64,000 nucleotides of DNA, from contig JAYYYF010000009.1 of assembly GCA_036340635.1 (NCBI GenBank), positions 1-64,000 on the forward strand, read 5' to 3'. The translations under genes were made by a program, and so were the position numbers. Under the pieces are notes generated by a model that was given only the letters and a program-made list of their open reading frames with translations, did not search any database and had not been told where the DNA came from. Shown here one piece after another: positions 7,751 through 17,049 of the stretch. Every line of letters begins with the position of its first letter. The stretch's first letter is position 1. The DNA is from GCA-002728855 sp036340635 (GTDB lineage: Bacteria > Bacteroidota > Bacteroidia > Flavobacteriales > Flavobacteriaceae).

Positions 7751-9522
7751 TATATTTGTTTATCTATTTCTGCTATTACATTTACAGCATTTTCATAATC
7801 ATTACTTATGCCAACATCTGATGCCGGGGCATATCTAGCATATTCACAGTTTTCAATTAACATTATAAATAAATCAACTGATTCATTTTGAACGTTTTTA
7901 TTTAATAATAAATTTTTAATTTTTTCTTTACTATAATCAGCAGTTTCAATTGAAAGTTTTGATTTTAAAAAATTATGCAACGCCTTCTCTAAAGCAACAT
8001 AAAAGAGATCTTTCATCTGTAAACTTCTTTTTGCTTCTGATAAATATTTTTTTGCCAATTTATTAGCTCTTATAGATTTATAGCCTTTTATATCCAAGTC
8101 TGAACTTTTCTTAGACTTAAAAAAAATAACAATTACTAATATGATTATAAAAGGGAGGACAATTAGCAAATAAAATAGAGGAGAGTAAATAAAAGTATAG
8201 GGCTCTAATGAAATCAGATTTGGTTTAGTTTTAATAAACTTAAATTGACTTTTCGCTAAAGAAATATTATTAATATCGTTATTTGATAGATTTTGTTTTG
8301 AATTGACTAAAGAAAAAGAGGAAGGACCTTCTAAAACATCTATAATTATTTCATTTGAAAAGACAGACTTATATTTCCTGGTATTTGGGTCAAAAAACAC
8401 AAATTCAATCGGAGAAATAGGATACTTCCCTTTAAACTGCGGAACTAATGTGTAAGTATCTGAAATATCCCCATACATGCCCTTAATATTTGTTTTAACA
8501 TTTTCCTTATACTCTGGGTCGTATTTTTCAATGGAGCTAGGTGTTACCAAACTAGGAATTGAGAATAATTTTAAATTCCCTGAGCCACTGACTTTTAGCG
8601 TTGCTTGTAAAGATTCTGAAGCATTTAGTTCTTTTTTAGTAGCACTAAGTTCAATATTAAAATCTCCAACCGCTCCATTAAAATTGTCAGGAGCATTTCC
8701 TGGTAAATTCAAAACATTAATCTTTCTATTACCTGCAGTAACAGTCTTAGGAACTTGAGTATATATTCTGTTCCCAAAAAAATCTCTTTTATTTGTTGGG
8801 ACATCAACAGAAACATCTAATGTAAGCGGAAGAATGTTTAAAATCCCAGATTTTTGTGGATATAAAACCATTTTTTTCCAAATAACATAATTGTAGTTTT
8901 CTCCTTTATAACTTCCTCTTTGAATCTGAAGTCGTGGAATTTTTATATTATTAGACCAAAAATCATTATACTCTGGGCTATCAATTTCTCCTACATTAGT
9001 TACATTAATTTGTGGACTAAAATATAGTTTATAGACTACCGAAAAGCCTTGATTTAAATAGGGTTTATTATTTGAAACTTCTGCTACTAAGTGTAAATTT
9101 TCATTTACTACATAGGAGGCGTCATTTGGATCTTTTTTTATGCTTACTGACTCCGAAACTTTAACTTTAACCGGAATTGTTTTATATATTTTCTTTTCAA
9201 TCTCAATTGTTGCCTGGCCAATCATCAAATTTCCTGTCTTTAATGGCGATAAATAATATGAATAAATTTTAGAAAATGTTCTTTTACCATTTACCCACAT
9301 ATTACTAACAGATTGATTGGGTCCTCCAACAACTCTAAACCCTTCAAAAGTAGGGGCCATAAAGTTATCCCCATCTTGATTCATTTTAAAATCAACTCTA
9401 AGGTTTTCATTAATTCCTAAAGTATTTTTACTAAGCTCTGCTATAAAGCTAATCCCTTCAGCTTGAGAAAACCCATTTAAACAATAACTAAATAGTAATA
9501 TAAAAACAATCTTAATTCTCAT
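7750..9522 (-). CDS. batD: BatD: oxygen-tolerance periplasmic protein
   Basis: The 590-residue product has a signal peptide (about residues 1-19), then a long beta-rich region with the BatD start (ELSKNTLGINENLRVDFKMN) and repeated Ig-like blocks. A single membrane segment lies at about 448-470 and a helical cytoplasmic tail follows. This is the usual architecture of PF13584 BatD proteins, which are thought to work with the von Willebrand proteins BatA and BatB in envelope stress resistance. It lies 9 bp downstream of batC in the operon. Confidence 0.92.
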   Translation of the reverse strand: MRIKIVFILLFSYCLNGFSQAEGISFIAELSKNTLGINENLRVDFKMNQDGDNFMAPTFEGFRVVGGPNQSVSNMWVNGKRTFSKIYSYYLSPLKTGNLMIGQATIEIEKKIYKTIPVKVKVSESVSIKKDPNDASYVVNENLHLVAEVSNNKPYLNQGFSVVYKLYFSPQINVTNVGEIDSPEYNDFWSNNIKIPRLQIQRGSYKGENYNYVIWKKMVLYPQKSGILNILPLTLDVSVDVPTNKRDFFGNRIYTQVPKTVTAGNRKINVLNLPGNAPDNFNGAVGDFNIELSATKKELNASESLQATLKVSGSGNLKLFSIPSLVTPSSIEKYDPEYKENVKTNIKGMYGDISDTYTLVPQFKGKYPISPIEFVFFDPNTRKYKSVFSNEIIIDVLEGPSSFSLVNSKQNLSNNDINNISLAKSQFKFIKTKPNLISLEPYTFIYSPLFYLLIVLPFIIILVIVIFFKSKKSSDLDIKGYKSIRANKLAKKYLSEAKRSLQMKDLFYVALEKALHNFLKSKLSIETADYSKEKIKNLLLNKNVQNESVDLFIMLIENCEYARYAPASDVGISNDYENAVNVIAEIDKQI

Positions 9523-9531
9523 TATTTTAAT

Positions 9532-10290
9532 TTACCAATCCTTTTTATTTTTTACTGGCACACCTTTTTCTTTATTTTTATTAACCTTTTCCTGAACTTT
9601 TTTTTCTTCATTATTCATCGCTTTTAAAAGGTTCCTTAGCTGTTCAGGAGAAATCTTGTTTTGTTGTGGTTGGTTTTGTTTTTTATCATCTTTCTTGTCA
9701 TCCTTCTTATCATCTTTCTTGTCATCCTTCTTATCATCTTTCTTGTCATCCTTCTTATCATCTTTCTTGTCATCCTTCTTATCATCTTTCTTATCATCCT
9801 TCTTATCATCTTTCTTGTCATCCTTTTTGTCTTTGTTTTTTTGTTCATTTTTAAGCAACTCCTTAGCCAATACATAATTATATCTTGTTTCATCATCAGA
9901 AGGATTATTAAGCAACGCTTTTTTGAAACTAGCAACAGCATTCTGATAATCTTTGTTTTGCATATAAACGTCGCCTAAATTGTGATAAGATTTGTGTAAA
10001 TCATTCTTGTTTGTTGCTTTTAAAATTGAAGACTTGTATTCGTTAACTGCCTCCATATTAAGACCGCTTTTATAAAAGGAGTTAGCCATATTATAAGAAG
10101 CTATATTATTCAAGGAATCTTTTGAAATTGCTTCTCTATAAAATGATTCCGCATCAATTAAATTTTTATTTATAAACTCTACATTACCATTAAGAGTTAA
10201 ATTATTTGATGTTTTATCAAAAGTTTTTTCTTGACTTAAAACATTTACTGAAATCATTAAAAAAAGGAGGGTTCTAAACATCTTTTTCAT
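9532..10290 (-). CDS. batC: BatC: TPR protein with a long Lys/Asp repeat
   Basis: The 252-residue protein starts with a signal peptide (MKKMFRTLLFLMISVNVLSQ), has TPR repeats over about 30-145 (including NMANSFYKSGLNMEAVNEY and NLGDVYMQNKDYQNAVASFKKAL), then twelve consecutive DDKK units, a Gln-rich bridge and a charged C-terminal tail. BatC homologues are TPR proteins of the Bat operon and usually carry a charged low-complexity tail, but this perfect tract is unusual. The start overlaps the batB 3' end by 17 bp. Confidence 0.9.
   Translation of the reverse strand: MKKMFRTLLFLMISVNVLSQEKTFDKTSNNLTLNGNVEFINKNLIDAESFYREAISKDSLNNIASYNMANSFYKSGLNMEAVNEYKSSILKATNKNDLHKSYHNLGDVYMQNKDYQNAVASFKKALLNNPSDDETRYNYVLAKELLKNEQKNKDKKDDKKDDKKDDKKDDKKDDKKDDKKDDKKDDKKDDKKDDKKDDKKDDKKQNQPQQNKISPEQLRNLLKAMNNEEKKVQEKVNKNKEKGVPVKNKKDW
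9683..9828. repeat. 24-bp tandem repeat in batC
   Basis: The strand shown alternates TTATCATCTTTC and TTGTCATCCTTC half-units, giving a 24-bp period and coding on the minus strand for twelve DDKK units. Synonymous third positions alternate in the same order in nearly every unit, with one deviation near 9790-9800. This points to expansion by slippage or unequal recombination rather than selection on the protein alone. Confidence 0.85.
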
Positions 10291-11314
10291 TAAATAAATT
10301 TAAATTTTCTATCCATAAAGTTTTCTTTTCAAAAACAAACAATTCCAAACATAAAAAAAATAGAGCAAACCCTAAAAACCATTGAAACTGGTCTTTATAG
10401 GCTACAAATTGTTTGGATTCAAATTCTTTTTTGTCCATTTCTTTTAGTTTCTCTATAATTTCATCTACAACTTCCTCTGTATTTCCTCCGCTTATATAAA
10501 TTCCATTACTTGAAAGTGCAATGTCCTGAAGAAGCTTAGGCACAAGTTTTGTTATTACAACGTCGCCTTCAGAATTTTTTTTATATGATTCTATTACTCC
10601 ATTAGATTTAATAGGAATTGGAGCTCCTTTAAGACTGCCTAAGCCTATTGTAAAAATAGTTATTTCCATGTCTTGAACAAGACTAGGAATATCATAATTT
10701 TCAAATTCATGATCCTCTCCATCTGAAAGAATACAAAGAACCCTATTTGTTTGATTTTCGTCATCATAATATTCCCTAGCTAATTTAACGGCTTCAATTA
10801 TAGCAGTCCCTTGAGATGAAAGCATATCTGAATTCAAACTTTGTAAAAACATTCTTGCAGTTGAATAATCAGTAGTTATTGGTAAAATTGGCAAAGCAGA
10901 TGCTGCATAAGCAATAATACCAACTCTATCTGAATTTAACTCATTAATTGTTTGTGAAACTAATCTTTTAGCTTTTTCAAGTCTATTTGGCGCTATATCC
11001 TCAGCTAACATACTTTTAGAAACGTCTATAGCAAAAACTATGTCTACTCCTTCTCTTTTAACTGTTTTAAGTTGAGTCCCCATTTTAGGATTAACTAATC
11101 CGATTGACAGAAATATAAATACAAGTATTAATAAAACTAATTTCAGTTTAGGTTTAAATTTAGAAGCTTGCGGAATTAAATCATTAAACAAATGGATTGA
11201 AATATGTTGTTTTTGAATTCGCTTTTTCCAACTATTTAAAGAAATGAAGCCTATAATTAATACAGGAATTACCAACAATAAATAAAAATATATAGACTCT
11301 TCTAACTGATACAT
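10274..11314 (-). CDS. batB: BatB: membrane protein with von Willebrand A domain
   Basis: The 346-residue protein has two N-terminal membrane segments (about 8-25 and 55-74), a vWA domain with the metal-ion MIDAS motif D97-V-S99-K-S101, and a C-terminal membrane segment near 314-332. The vWA domain probably mediates Mg-dependent protein contacts, either in the cytoplasm or periplasm, with other Bat proteins and MoxR. It directly follows batA without a gap. The tail after the last segment is short and charged. Confidence 0.93.
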   Translation of the reverse strand: MYQLEESIYFYLLLVIPVLIIGFISLNSWKKRIQKQHISIHLFNDLIPQASKFKPKLKLVLLILVFIFLSIGLVNPKMGTQLKTVKREGVDIVFAIDVSKSMLAEDIAPNRLEKAKRLVSQTINELNSDRVGIIAYAASALPILPITTDYSTARMFLQSLNSDMLSSQGTAIIEAVKLAREYYDDENQTNRVLCILSDGEDHEFENYDIPSLVQDMEITIFTIGLGSLKGAPIPIKSNGVIESYKKNSEGDVVITKLVPKLLQDIALSSNGIYISGGNTEEVVDEIIEKLKEMDKKEFESKQFVAYKDQFQWFLGFALFFLCLELFVFEKKTLWIENLNLFNEKDV

Positions 11315-12316
11315 TTAAATAAAACTTTTAAAAATAGTTGATCTAAGTAGCCACTCTAAAAAAACAAGCGAAAAAGAAATTAAAACAAAAAGTCTGTACA
11401 TTTCTTGAGCGTTTGAATATTTGAATTCTTCCACCTCTGTTTTTTCAAGCTTATTAATTTCTTGATATATGTCTTTTAGCCTTTCATTATCTGTTGCTCT
11501 AAAATAAAGGCCTCCTGTTTGATTTGCAATTGATTCTAATAACTTTTCGTCTATTTCAACTTTAGTTAATCCAAATCTAAAAGTTCCATTTGGATTGATC
11601 GCAATTGGCGCTAATGCATTTCCATTACTGCCCAACCCTATTGTATAGGTTTTGATTCCAAAAGATAAAGCAAGGTCAGCTGCTGTGTTTGGATCTATAA
11701 AGCCTGCATTATTAACTCCATCTGTTAACAATATTATTACTTTGCTTTTAGCCTTACTGTCTTTTAGTCTGTTTACAGATGTAGCCAAGCCCATCCCTAT
11801 TGCAGTTCCATCTTCAATAATTCCATCAAAATTTATTTCATCTAAGGATTTAATAATTACTGCTTTATCAGAAGTAACAGGTGTCTTTGTGTAGCTTTCT
11901 CCAGCATATACTACTATCCCAATCCTGTCGCTAACTCTATCATTTATAAATTCCTTGGCCACAGCCTTCAAGGCATCCAGTCTATTTGGTTTTAAATCTT
12001 GGGCTAACATGCTAGAGGAAACATCTACAGCAATAACAATATCTATTCCTTTACTTGTCTTTGTCTGAGTTGAAACGTCTATAATTTGGGGTCTTGAAAT
12101 TGCAACTACTAACATTATAATAGCAATATATCTTAAGATATCTAAAATTGGTAAAGTTTTGATTTTTATGCTTTTATAATTAAAACCTTTAATGGATGAC
12201 ATCTTAAATGATGAAGATTTTAGCTTATTGAAATTATAGCTCCAAAAGATAAAAAATGGCAATAAAATTAAAAGCCATAAAAATTCAGGATTATTAAATG
12301 TCAAATTGCTAAACAT
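11315..12316 (-). CDS. batA: BatA: membrane protein with von Willebrand A domain
   Basis: The ATG at 12316 gives a 333-residue protein that starts MFSNLTFNNPEFLWLL, as BatA homologues do; a TTG three codons upstream is possible but would overlap the previous gene. There are membrane segments at about 11-27 and 58-73, a vWA domain with MIDAS residues D98-V-S100-S-S102, and a C-terminal membrane segment at about 310-325. BatA and BatB are paralogous partners. The spacer to the upstream gene is 1 bp. Confidence 0.93.
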   Translation of the reverse strand: MFSNLTFNNPEFLWLLILLPFFIFWSYNFNKLKSSSFKMSSIKGFNYKSIKIKTLPILDILRYIAIIMLVVAISRPQIIDVSTQTKTSKGIDIVIAVDVSSSMLAQDLKPNRLDALKAVAKEFINDRVSDRIGIVVYAGESYTKTPVTSDKAVIIKSLDEINFDGIIEDGTAIGMGLATSVNRLKDSKAKSKVIILLTDGVNNAGFIDPNTAADLALSFGIKTYTIGLGSNGNALAPIAINPNGTFRFGLTKVEIDEKLLESIANQTGGLYFRATDNERLKDIYQEINKLEKTEVEEFKYSNAQEMYRLFVLISFSLVFLEWLLRSTIFKSFI

Positions 12317-12317
12317 A

Positions 12318-13898
12318 TCATTCAATTTTAAATATTATAGATTTTTCTATTTTTTCTGCTATTTGTTTAGCATATATGTCCTCTCTGTTAAAAATTATTA
12401 AAACTTTTTGTTTCCCATTATTTTCCTGAAACTTTAATCCAACATATTCTTTTTTTGTTTGAGCACCATCTTGATCTAAATAATCAAATGAACCAAAAAT
12501 TTTAAATGCAGGCTGGCCTTGATCTATAAAAATATCTTGTTGTTTAGTCAATATATTTTTAGCTCCTTTATCCTTTAATTCCAAAATCAATTCATCAATT
12601 ATTAATTGTATATCCTTTTGCTCGAACTTTTCATTATCTGTAATGCTCTTAACAGAAATAAAAACTACATCTTCAATTGAGCCCCATTGAAAAACTTGAT
12701 TTATTTCTTCTGATTTAATTCTTTTTAAAACATGTGGTGTTGAAATTATAATTGGATGTGCACCATAAGAGCTTTCTATCCATGTATTATTTAAAATTGT
12801 TTTTGTTGGTGTTCCTATTAGCGTGTCTGAAACATTTTTCCACCCAAAAAGAGAAACAGATAAAATAAAAGTTATTGTGATTGAGAACAAAACTCCTATA
12901 ATAACTTTTTTGATAATTTTTTTTCTCTTTTCTTTTTTTATCATTTCTAAATATTCCTTGCTTTTTAATAATTCTTCCTCTGTTGGTTCAGGTATTGCCT
13001 CTTTAGTGTCTAATAGAACTTTTTCTAAAATCTTTTTGTCTTGTGACGCCATTTCAATCCCTGGATTTGATTTAGCAAACTTTACCAAATCTGCCGTTTT
13101 TAATACACTTTTGAATTTTTCTATAGTTTCCTGATTTAATGTCAGTTTGCCAGAGTCTTTCAATAACTCTAATTTGTTGATTAATTCATCTGTTGTACTC
13201 TCTAGGGCATCTAGACTAATATCCTCTTCTAAATAATTCTTTACAATATCTGTAAGCTTAGAATAATAATCTTTGTAGTCCAATTGTTCTTTGAGATCCT
13301 TTGATTCTAGAAGCTTTAATGCTATAATTGCTTTCTCAATTGGAATAGGCAATTTTTCTTCTTCCTCATTAGAATTTAATATTTTTTGATAAAGCTTATA
13401 GCCTAAAAACAAAAAAATCAATATTACTATTAAAGCTAAATATATTTTCCACCAACCATCATTATTTCTCTTAACCTCTATAATGTTTTTGATATCAAAA
13501 AATTTTTTGCTTACTGTATCTACTCTAACATTTAAAACTTCAATTAAAATAGAGTCTGAATAATTCAGCATATTATCAATTGAAATTTTTGGAGATTTTA
13601 ACAAAAAAGTGCCCGGTTCAAAGCTTGTGATTGAAAAATTTTTCTCAAATTTTATAGTCTCTCCTTTTATTGTGTCTGTTTCAAATTCCTCAATTATTTC
13701 AAAAGGACGTGTAAACGGGCTTTCTCCCCATTGAATGTCTACAATTGTATCTGAATTTATTTGAATTTTATAATTAATTTGTTCACCTACTTTAATAGTA
13801 GTTGTATCAACTTCCAAAATCAATACTGGTTTTTGTTGTGAAAAAATTTGAAAACTTACACAAAGAAAAATAACAAGAATTGAATTAAACTTATCCAC
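12318..13898 (-). CDS. Bat-operon membrane protein with BatD-like N-terminus and an extra C-terminal domain
   Basis: With a GTG start at 13898 the protein is 526 residues, begins with a clean signal peptide (MDKFNSILVIFLCVSFQIFSQ), and overlaps the DUF58 stop by only 8 bp; ATG at 13931 would add 11 residues. After the signal comes a BatD-like beta domain (about 20-125), a membrane segment (about 147-166), a cytoplasmic helical region like the DUF4381/BatD tail (about 175-310), a second membrane segment (about 337-357), and a final mixed domain of about 160 residues. The last part ends with a strand-helix pattern (VLIIFNREDIYAKQIAEKI) reminiscent of DcrB/PsbP-like folds. Its role is unknown beyond belonging to the MoxR-Bat system. 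Confidence 0.8.
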   Translation of the reverse strand: MDKFNSILVIFLCVSFQIFSQQKPVLILEVDTTTIKVGEQINYKIQINSDTIVDIQWGESPFTRPFEIIEEFETDTIKGETIKFEKNFSITSFEPGTFLLKSPKISIDNMLNYSDSILIEVLNVRVDTVSKKFFDIKNIIEVKRNNDGWWKIYLALIVILIFLFLGYKLYQKILNSNEEEEKLPIPIEKAIIALKLLESKDLKEQLDYKDYYSKLTDIVKNYLEEDISLDALESTTDELINKLELLKDSGKLTLNQETIEKFKSVLKTADLVKFAKSNPGIEMASQDKKILEKVLLDTKEAIPEPTEEELLKSKEYLEMIKKEKRKKIIKKVIIGVLFSITITFILSVSLFGWKNVSDTLIGTPTKTILNNTWIESSYGAHPIIISTPHVLKRIKSEEINQVFQWGSIEDVVFISVKSITDNEKFEQKDIQLIIDELILELKDKGAKNILTKQQDIFIDQGQPAFKIFGSFDYLDQDGAQTKKEYVGLKFQENNGKQKVLIIFNREDIYAKQIAEKIEKSIIFKIE

Positions 13899-14757
13899 GA
13901 GTTTTAAAATAATTAAGTAGTTTTTTGACATAACTTTGGTCCGTTCTACAACTTAAAATCCCTGCTCCATTTTTTGTAAATAATTGACTAAACCTATTAT
14001 AATTATCTGAAGAAAAAGACCGATATTTCTCACGAAGAGTTGAGGAAGAAGTATCAATTAATTTAATTTCTTCTGTCTCCTGGTCATACATTGGGACAAT
14101 CCCCATATTAGGAATTCTTTCTTCCATTTTGTCATAAATTCTTATCCCAGTAACATCATGTTTATTAGCAGCAATTTTTAATGTCTTCTCATAGTTGTCT
14201 GCTATAAAATCAGATAAAATAAAAGCAATTGATTTCTTTTTAATCACGCCTATTAAAAACTCTAAAGCTTCAGAAATATTTGTTTTTTTACTAGAAGGTT
14301 TAAATTCGATTAACTCTCTAATAATTCTTAAAACATGTGTTTTCCCTTTACTTGGGGGGATATATAGTTCAATATTGTCTGAAAAAAGTATTAATCCTAC
14401 CTTGTCATTGTTTTGAAGTGCTGAAAAAGCCAAGGTTGCTGAAATTTCTGTTACAATATTTTTCTTTAAAGCATTCTCTGTCCCAAATAATCCAGATCCG
14501 CTTATATCAACAAGTAACATAAGAGTTAATTCTCTTTCTTCTTCAAAAACTTTTACAAAAGGTTCATTATATCTTGCCGTTACGTTCCAATCAATTGTAC
14601 GAACATCGTCTCCAAATTGATAATTTCTAACTTCACTAAAAGTCATACCCCTACCTTTAAAGGCACTATGATATTCTCCTCCGAAAATATTATTGCTTAA
14701 CCTTCTAGTTTTGATTTCAATTTTCCTTACTTTTTTTAAAAGTTCTTTTGTCTCCAC
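13891..14757 (-). CDS. DUF58 domain protein of the MoxR/Bat operon
   Basis: The 288-residue cytoplasmic protein shows the DUF58 core: FKGRGMTFSEVRNYQFGDD followed by the RTIDWNVTARYNEPFVK block at about residues 50-70, and a degenerate vWA region (LLVDISGSGLFG). DUF58 proteins are regularly encoded between MoxR and the Bat vWA proteins and are thought to be substrates or adaptors of the MoxR ATPase. The start is GTG at 14757 (METKELLKKVRKIEIKTRR). The gene is 47 bp downstream of moxR. Confidence 0.92.
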   Translation of the reverse strand: METKELLKKVRKIEIKTRRLSNNIFGGEYHSAFKGRGMTFSEVRNYQFGDDVRTIDWNVTARYNEPFVKVFEEERELTLMLLVDISGSGLFGTENALKKNIVTEISATLAFSALQNNDKVGLILFSDNIELYIPPSKGKTHVLRIIRELIEFKPSSKKTNISEALEFLIGVIKKKSIAFILSDFIADNYEKTLKIAANKHDVTGIRIYDKMEERIPNMGIVPMYDQETEEIKLIDTSSSTLREKYRSFSSDNYNRFSQLFTKNGAGILSCRTDQSYVKKLLNYFKTRG

Positions 14758-14804
14758 TAATAAAATTTAAATTATTTCGATGAAAATTGAGGATATATCA
14801 ACAA

Positions 14805-15806
14805 TTAAGGGACTTCAACCTGATTAACAATTTTATTTATGATATCCTCAGAACTCACGTTTTCAGCTTCAGCTTCATAGGTTAATCCTATTCTATGTCT
14901 TAAAACATCGTGAATAACAGCTCTAACATCCTCAGGGATTACATATCCTCTTCTTTTTATAAATGCATAGCATCTAGACGCGTTTGCTAAATTTATACTT
15001 CCTCTTGGAGAAGCTCCAAAATTTATAAACGATTTTAGCTCATCTAGTCCATACTTTTCAGGATATCTGGTAGCAAAAATTAAATCAAGAATGTATTTTT
15101 CAATTTTTTCATCCATATATACTTCCCTAACAGAATCCTGAGCTTTAATAATTTGTTTAATGGTTACAACTGGCTTTATATCCCCAAAACTATTGTTAAT
15201 ATTTGCTCTTACAATTTGTTGCTCATCATTAATATTTGGATAATCAATAACAGTTTTTAGCATAAATCGATCCACTTGAGCTTCTGGAAGAGGATACGTT
15301 CCTTCTTGCTCAACGGGGTTTTGTGTAGCCATAACTAAAAAAGGAGGATCTAATTTAAATGTTTTGTCTCCAATTGTAACCTGTTTTTCTTGCATAGCTT
15401 CAAGTAACGCTGATTGTACTTTTGCTGGAGCTCTATTAATCTCATCTGCTAAAATAAAATTTGCAAAAACAGGGCCTTTTTTTATAGAAAAATCATTCTC
15501 TTTCATATTATAAATCATGGTTCCAACAACATCTGCGGGGAGAAGATCAGGCGTGAATTGTATTCTACTAAAACTCCCTTTTACTGCTTTACTTAATGAA
15601 TTAATTGCAAGAGTTTTAGCCAATCCTGGAACTCCCTCTAATAAAATATGTCCTTGACCTAAAAGTCCAATTAAGAGTCTTTCAACCATATTTTTTTGTC
15701 CTATTATAACTTTATTAATCTCTAGGATTAATAAATCAATAAAAGCACTTTCTTTTTTAATTTTTTCGTTAATTGCTTTAATATCAACTTTATTATTTTT
15801 TTCCAT
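14805..15806 (-). CDS. MoxR family AAA+ ATPase
   Basis: The 333-residue protein has Walker A at 58-65 (GVPGLAKT), Walker B at about 117-122 followed by the MoxR signature EINRAP, sensor 1 around MATQNP, and the C-terminal lid containing sensor 2 (GASPRGSINL). MoxR ATPases act as chaperones that activate or assemble partner protein complexes containing vWA domains; here the partners are DUF58, BatA and BatB, encoded next. It is the first gene of the eight-gene operon, and a perfect inverted repeat lies about 35 bp upstream. Confidence 0.95.
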   Translation of the reverse strand: MEKNNKVDIKAINEKIKKESAFIDLLILEINKVIIGQKNMVERLLIGLLGQGHILLEGVPGLAKTLAINSLSKAVKGSFSRIQFTPDLLPADVVGTMIYNMKENDFSIKKGPVFANFILADEINRAPAKVQSALLEAMQEKQVTIGDKTFKLDPPFLVMATQNPVEQEGTYPLPEAQVDRFMLKTVIDYPNINDEQQIVRANINNSFGDIKPVVTIKQIIKAQDSVREVYMDEKIEKYILDLIFATRYPEKYGLDELKSFINFGASPRGSINLANASRCYAFIKRRGYVIPEDVRAVIHDVLRHRIGLTYEAEAENVSSEDIINKIVNQVEVP

Positions 15807-15840
15807 AATATTTAAAATTACTCATTAAACTAAGGGGGTG

Positions 15841-15870
15841 CAATTTGAATAAAAAAAATCATTCAAATTG
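15841..15870. promoter_or_regulatory. Perfect 10-bp inverted repeat upstream of moxR
   Basis: The arms CAATTTGAAT (15841-15850) and ATTCAAATTG (15861-15870) are perfectly complementary and separated by 10 bp of A-rich sequence. The centre-to-centre distance of the arms is 20 bp, about two helical turns, which suits a dimeric regulator. It is not followed by a T run in either direction, so a terminator for nadD is less likely. Confidence 0.45.
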
Positions 15871-15913
15871 TTAATAATTGGTTAAAAATTTAACAAGATA
15901 AAAAGCAAATAAA

Positions 15914-16480
15914 TTACGCTTTATACATTTTAACCAATATCTCTTCAGGAACTAAATCATTAATAGGCTTGTTTTTTTTAATTAAATCCCTTATTAATGT
16001 AGACGAGATTTCCATTAGTGGAGCATCATATACTCTAACCATTTTATGGTTTATTAGATTATTTAACCCTTTTTTTAAATTTTTTCTTGGATAAACACAA
16101 ATTGGATGTTCTAAAATTTTTTCACAATCCTTCCATAAGTGTAATGTATTAAGATTATCTTCTCCTAAAATCACAAAAAACTTTGTTTTGGGGTTCTGCT
16201 TTGTTATAAAATTGAGGGTATCAGCTGTATAGTTTGGTTTAGATAGCTCAAACTCTACACTAGAGCAAATTATTTTTTTTTGATTAAAACAAAAACTTTT
16301 TACCATTTCTAGCCTTTTTAATTCGTTTGAAATATTTTGTGTGTTTTTAAAAGGGTTTAAAGGAGTAACAACTAGCCATAATTCATCCAACTCTAATTTT
16401 TTTATAAAATATTTTGCTATTGAAACATGTCCATTATGTAGTGGATCAAATGTCCCAAAAAATAAGCCTTTCTTCTTCAT
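15914..16480 (-). CDS. nadD: Nicotinate-nucleotide adenylyltransferase
   Basis: NadD joins nicotinate mononucleotide and ATP to form deamido-NAD in NAD synthesis. The 188-residue protein has the nucleotidyltransferase motif GTFDPLHNGH at 9-18 and the C-terminal ISSTLIRD signature. It is the last gene of the yicC-gmk-nadD set, with its ATG overlapping the gmk stop by 1 bp; this order is common in Bacteroidota. Confidence 0.95.
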   Translation of the reverse strand: MKKKGLFFGTFDPLHNGHVSIAKYFIKKLELDELWLVVTPLNPFKNTQNISNELKRLEMVKSFCFNQKKIICSSVEFELSKPNYTADTLNFITKQNPKTKFFVILGEDNLNTLHLWKDCEKILEHPICVYPRKNLKKGLNNLINHKMVRVYDAPLMEISSTLIRDLIKKNKPINDLVPEEILVKMYKA

Positions 16481-17049
16481 TAATTATCTAAAAATTCTCT
16501 GACTAAATTATATGCCTGTGTTTTTGCAGATTTTAAATTATCATTAATTATAATTTCATCAAAATCTTTTTCTTTTAATAATTCTAATTTAGCCTTTGAT
16601 AATCTTATATCAATAGATTCCTTTGAGTCCTTATTTCTAAAATAAAGTCTATTGCTTAATTCTTTAATACTTGGTGGTTTTACAAAAACAGCAAGAGCAG
16701 CTTCTTCATATATTCTTTTCAATTTAATTCCTCCCTCAACATCTATATCAAAAATTACATTGTGGTCTTCTAATAAATCTTGTACAGAATCTTTAAGGGT
16801 CCCATAAAAAACTTCATTATATACTTCTTCGTATTCTAAAAAATCTTCATTATCAATTTTTTCAATAAATTCTTTAACATCAAAGAAATGGTAGTCCTTT
16901 CCGTTTTCTTCATCCTTTCTTTTTTTTCTCGTTGTTGCTGAAATGGAGAAAATTAAATTCAAATCATGTTGATCTAAAAGGTGTCTAACCAATGTTGTTT
17001 TGCCACTGCCTGATGGAGCACAAAGAATAATACATTTTCCCTTAGACAT
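16480..17049 (-). CDS. gmk: Guanylate kinase
   Basis: Gmk phosphorylates GMP to GDP. The P-loop APSGSGKT is at residues 11-18, the GMP-binding SISATTRKKRKDEENGKDYHFF region follows (the 38-60 segment), and the lid and core match the family. The length of 189 residues is normal. It overlaps yicC and nadD by 1 bp on each side, so the three genes are translationally coupled. Confidence 0.95.
   Translation of the reverse strand: MSKGKCIILCAPSGSGKTTLVRHLLDQHDLNLIFSISATTRKKRKDEENGKDYHFFDVKEFIEKIDNEDFLEYEEVYNEVFYGTLKDSVQDLLEDHNVIFDIDVEGGIKLKRIYEEAALAVFVKPPSIKELSNRLYFRNKDSKESIDIRLSKAKLELLKEKDFDEIIINDNLKSAKTQAYNLVREFLDN

Noticed and set aside
9636..9978. Several open frames on both strands over the DDKK repeat
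   Set aside because: They are products of the 24-bp repeat, which lacks stops in several frames. They give only Leu/Ser-, Arg/Met- or His/Tyr-rich low-complexity sequence, while the TPR-containing batC frame is clearly real.
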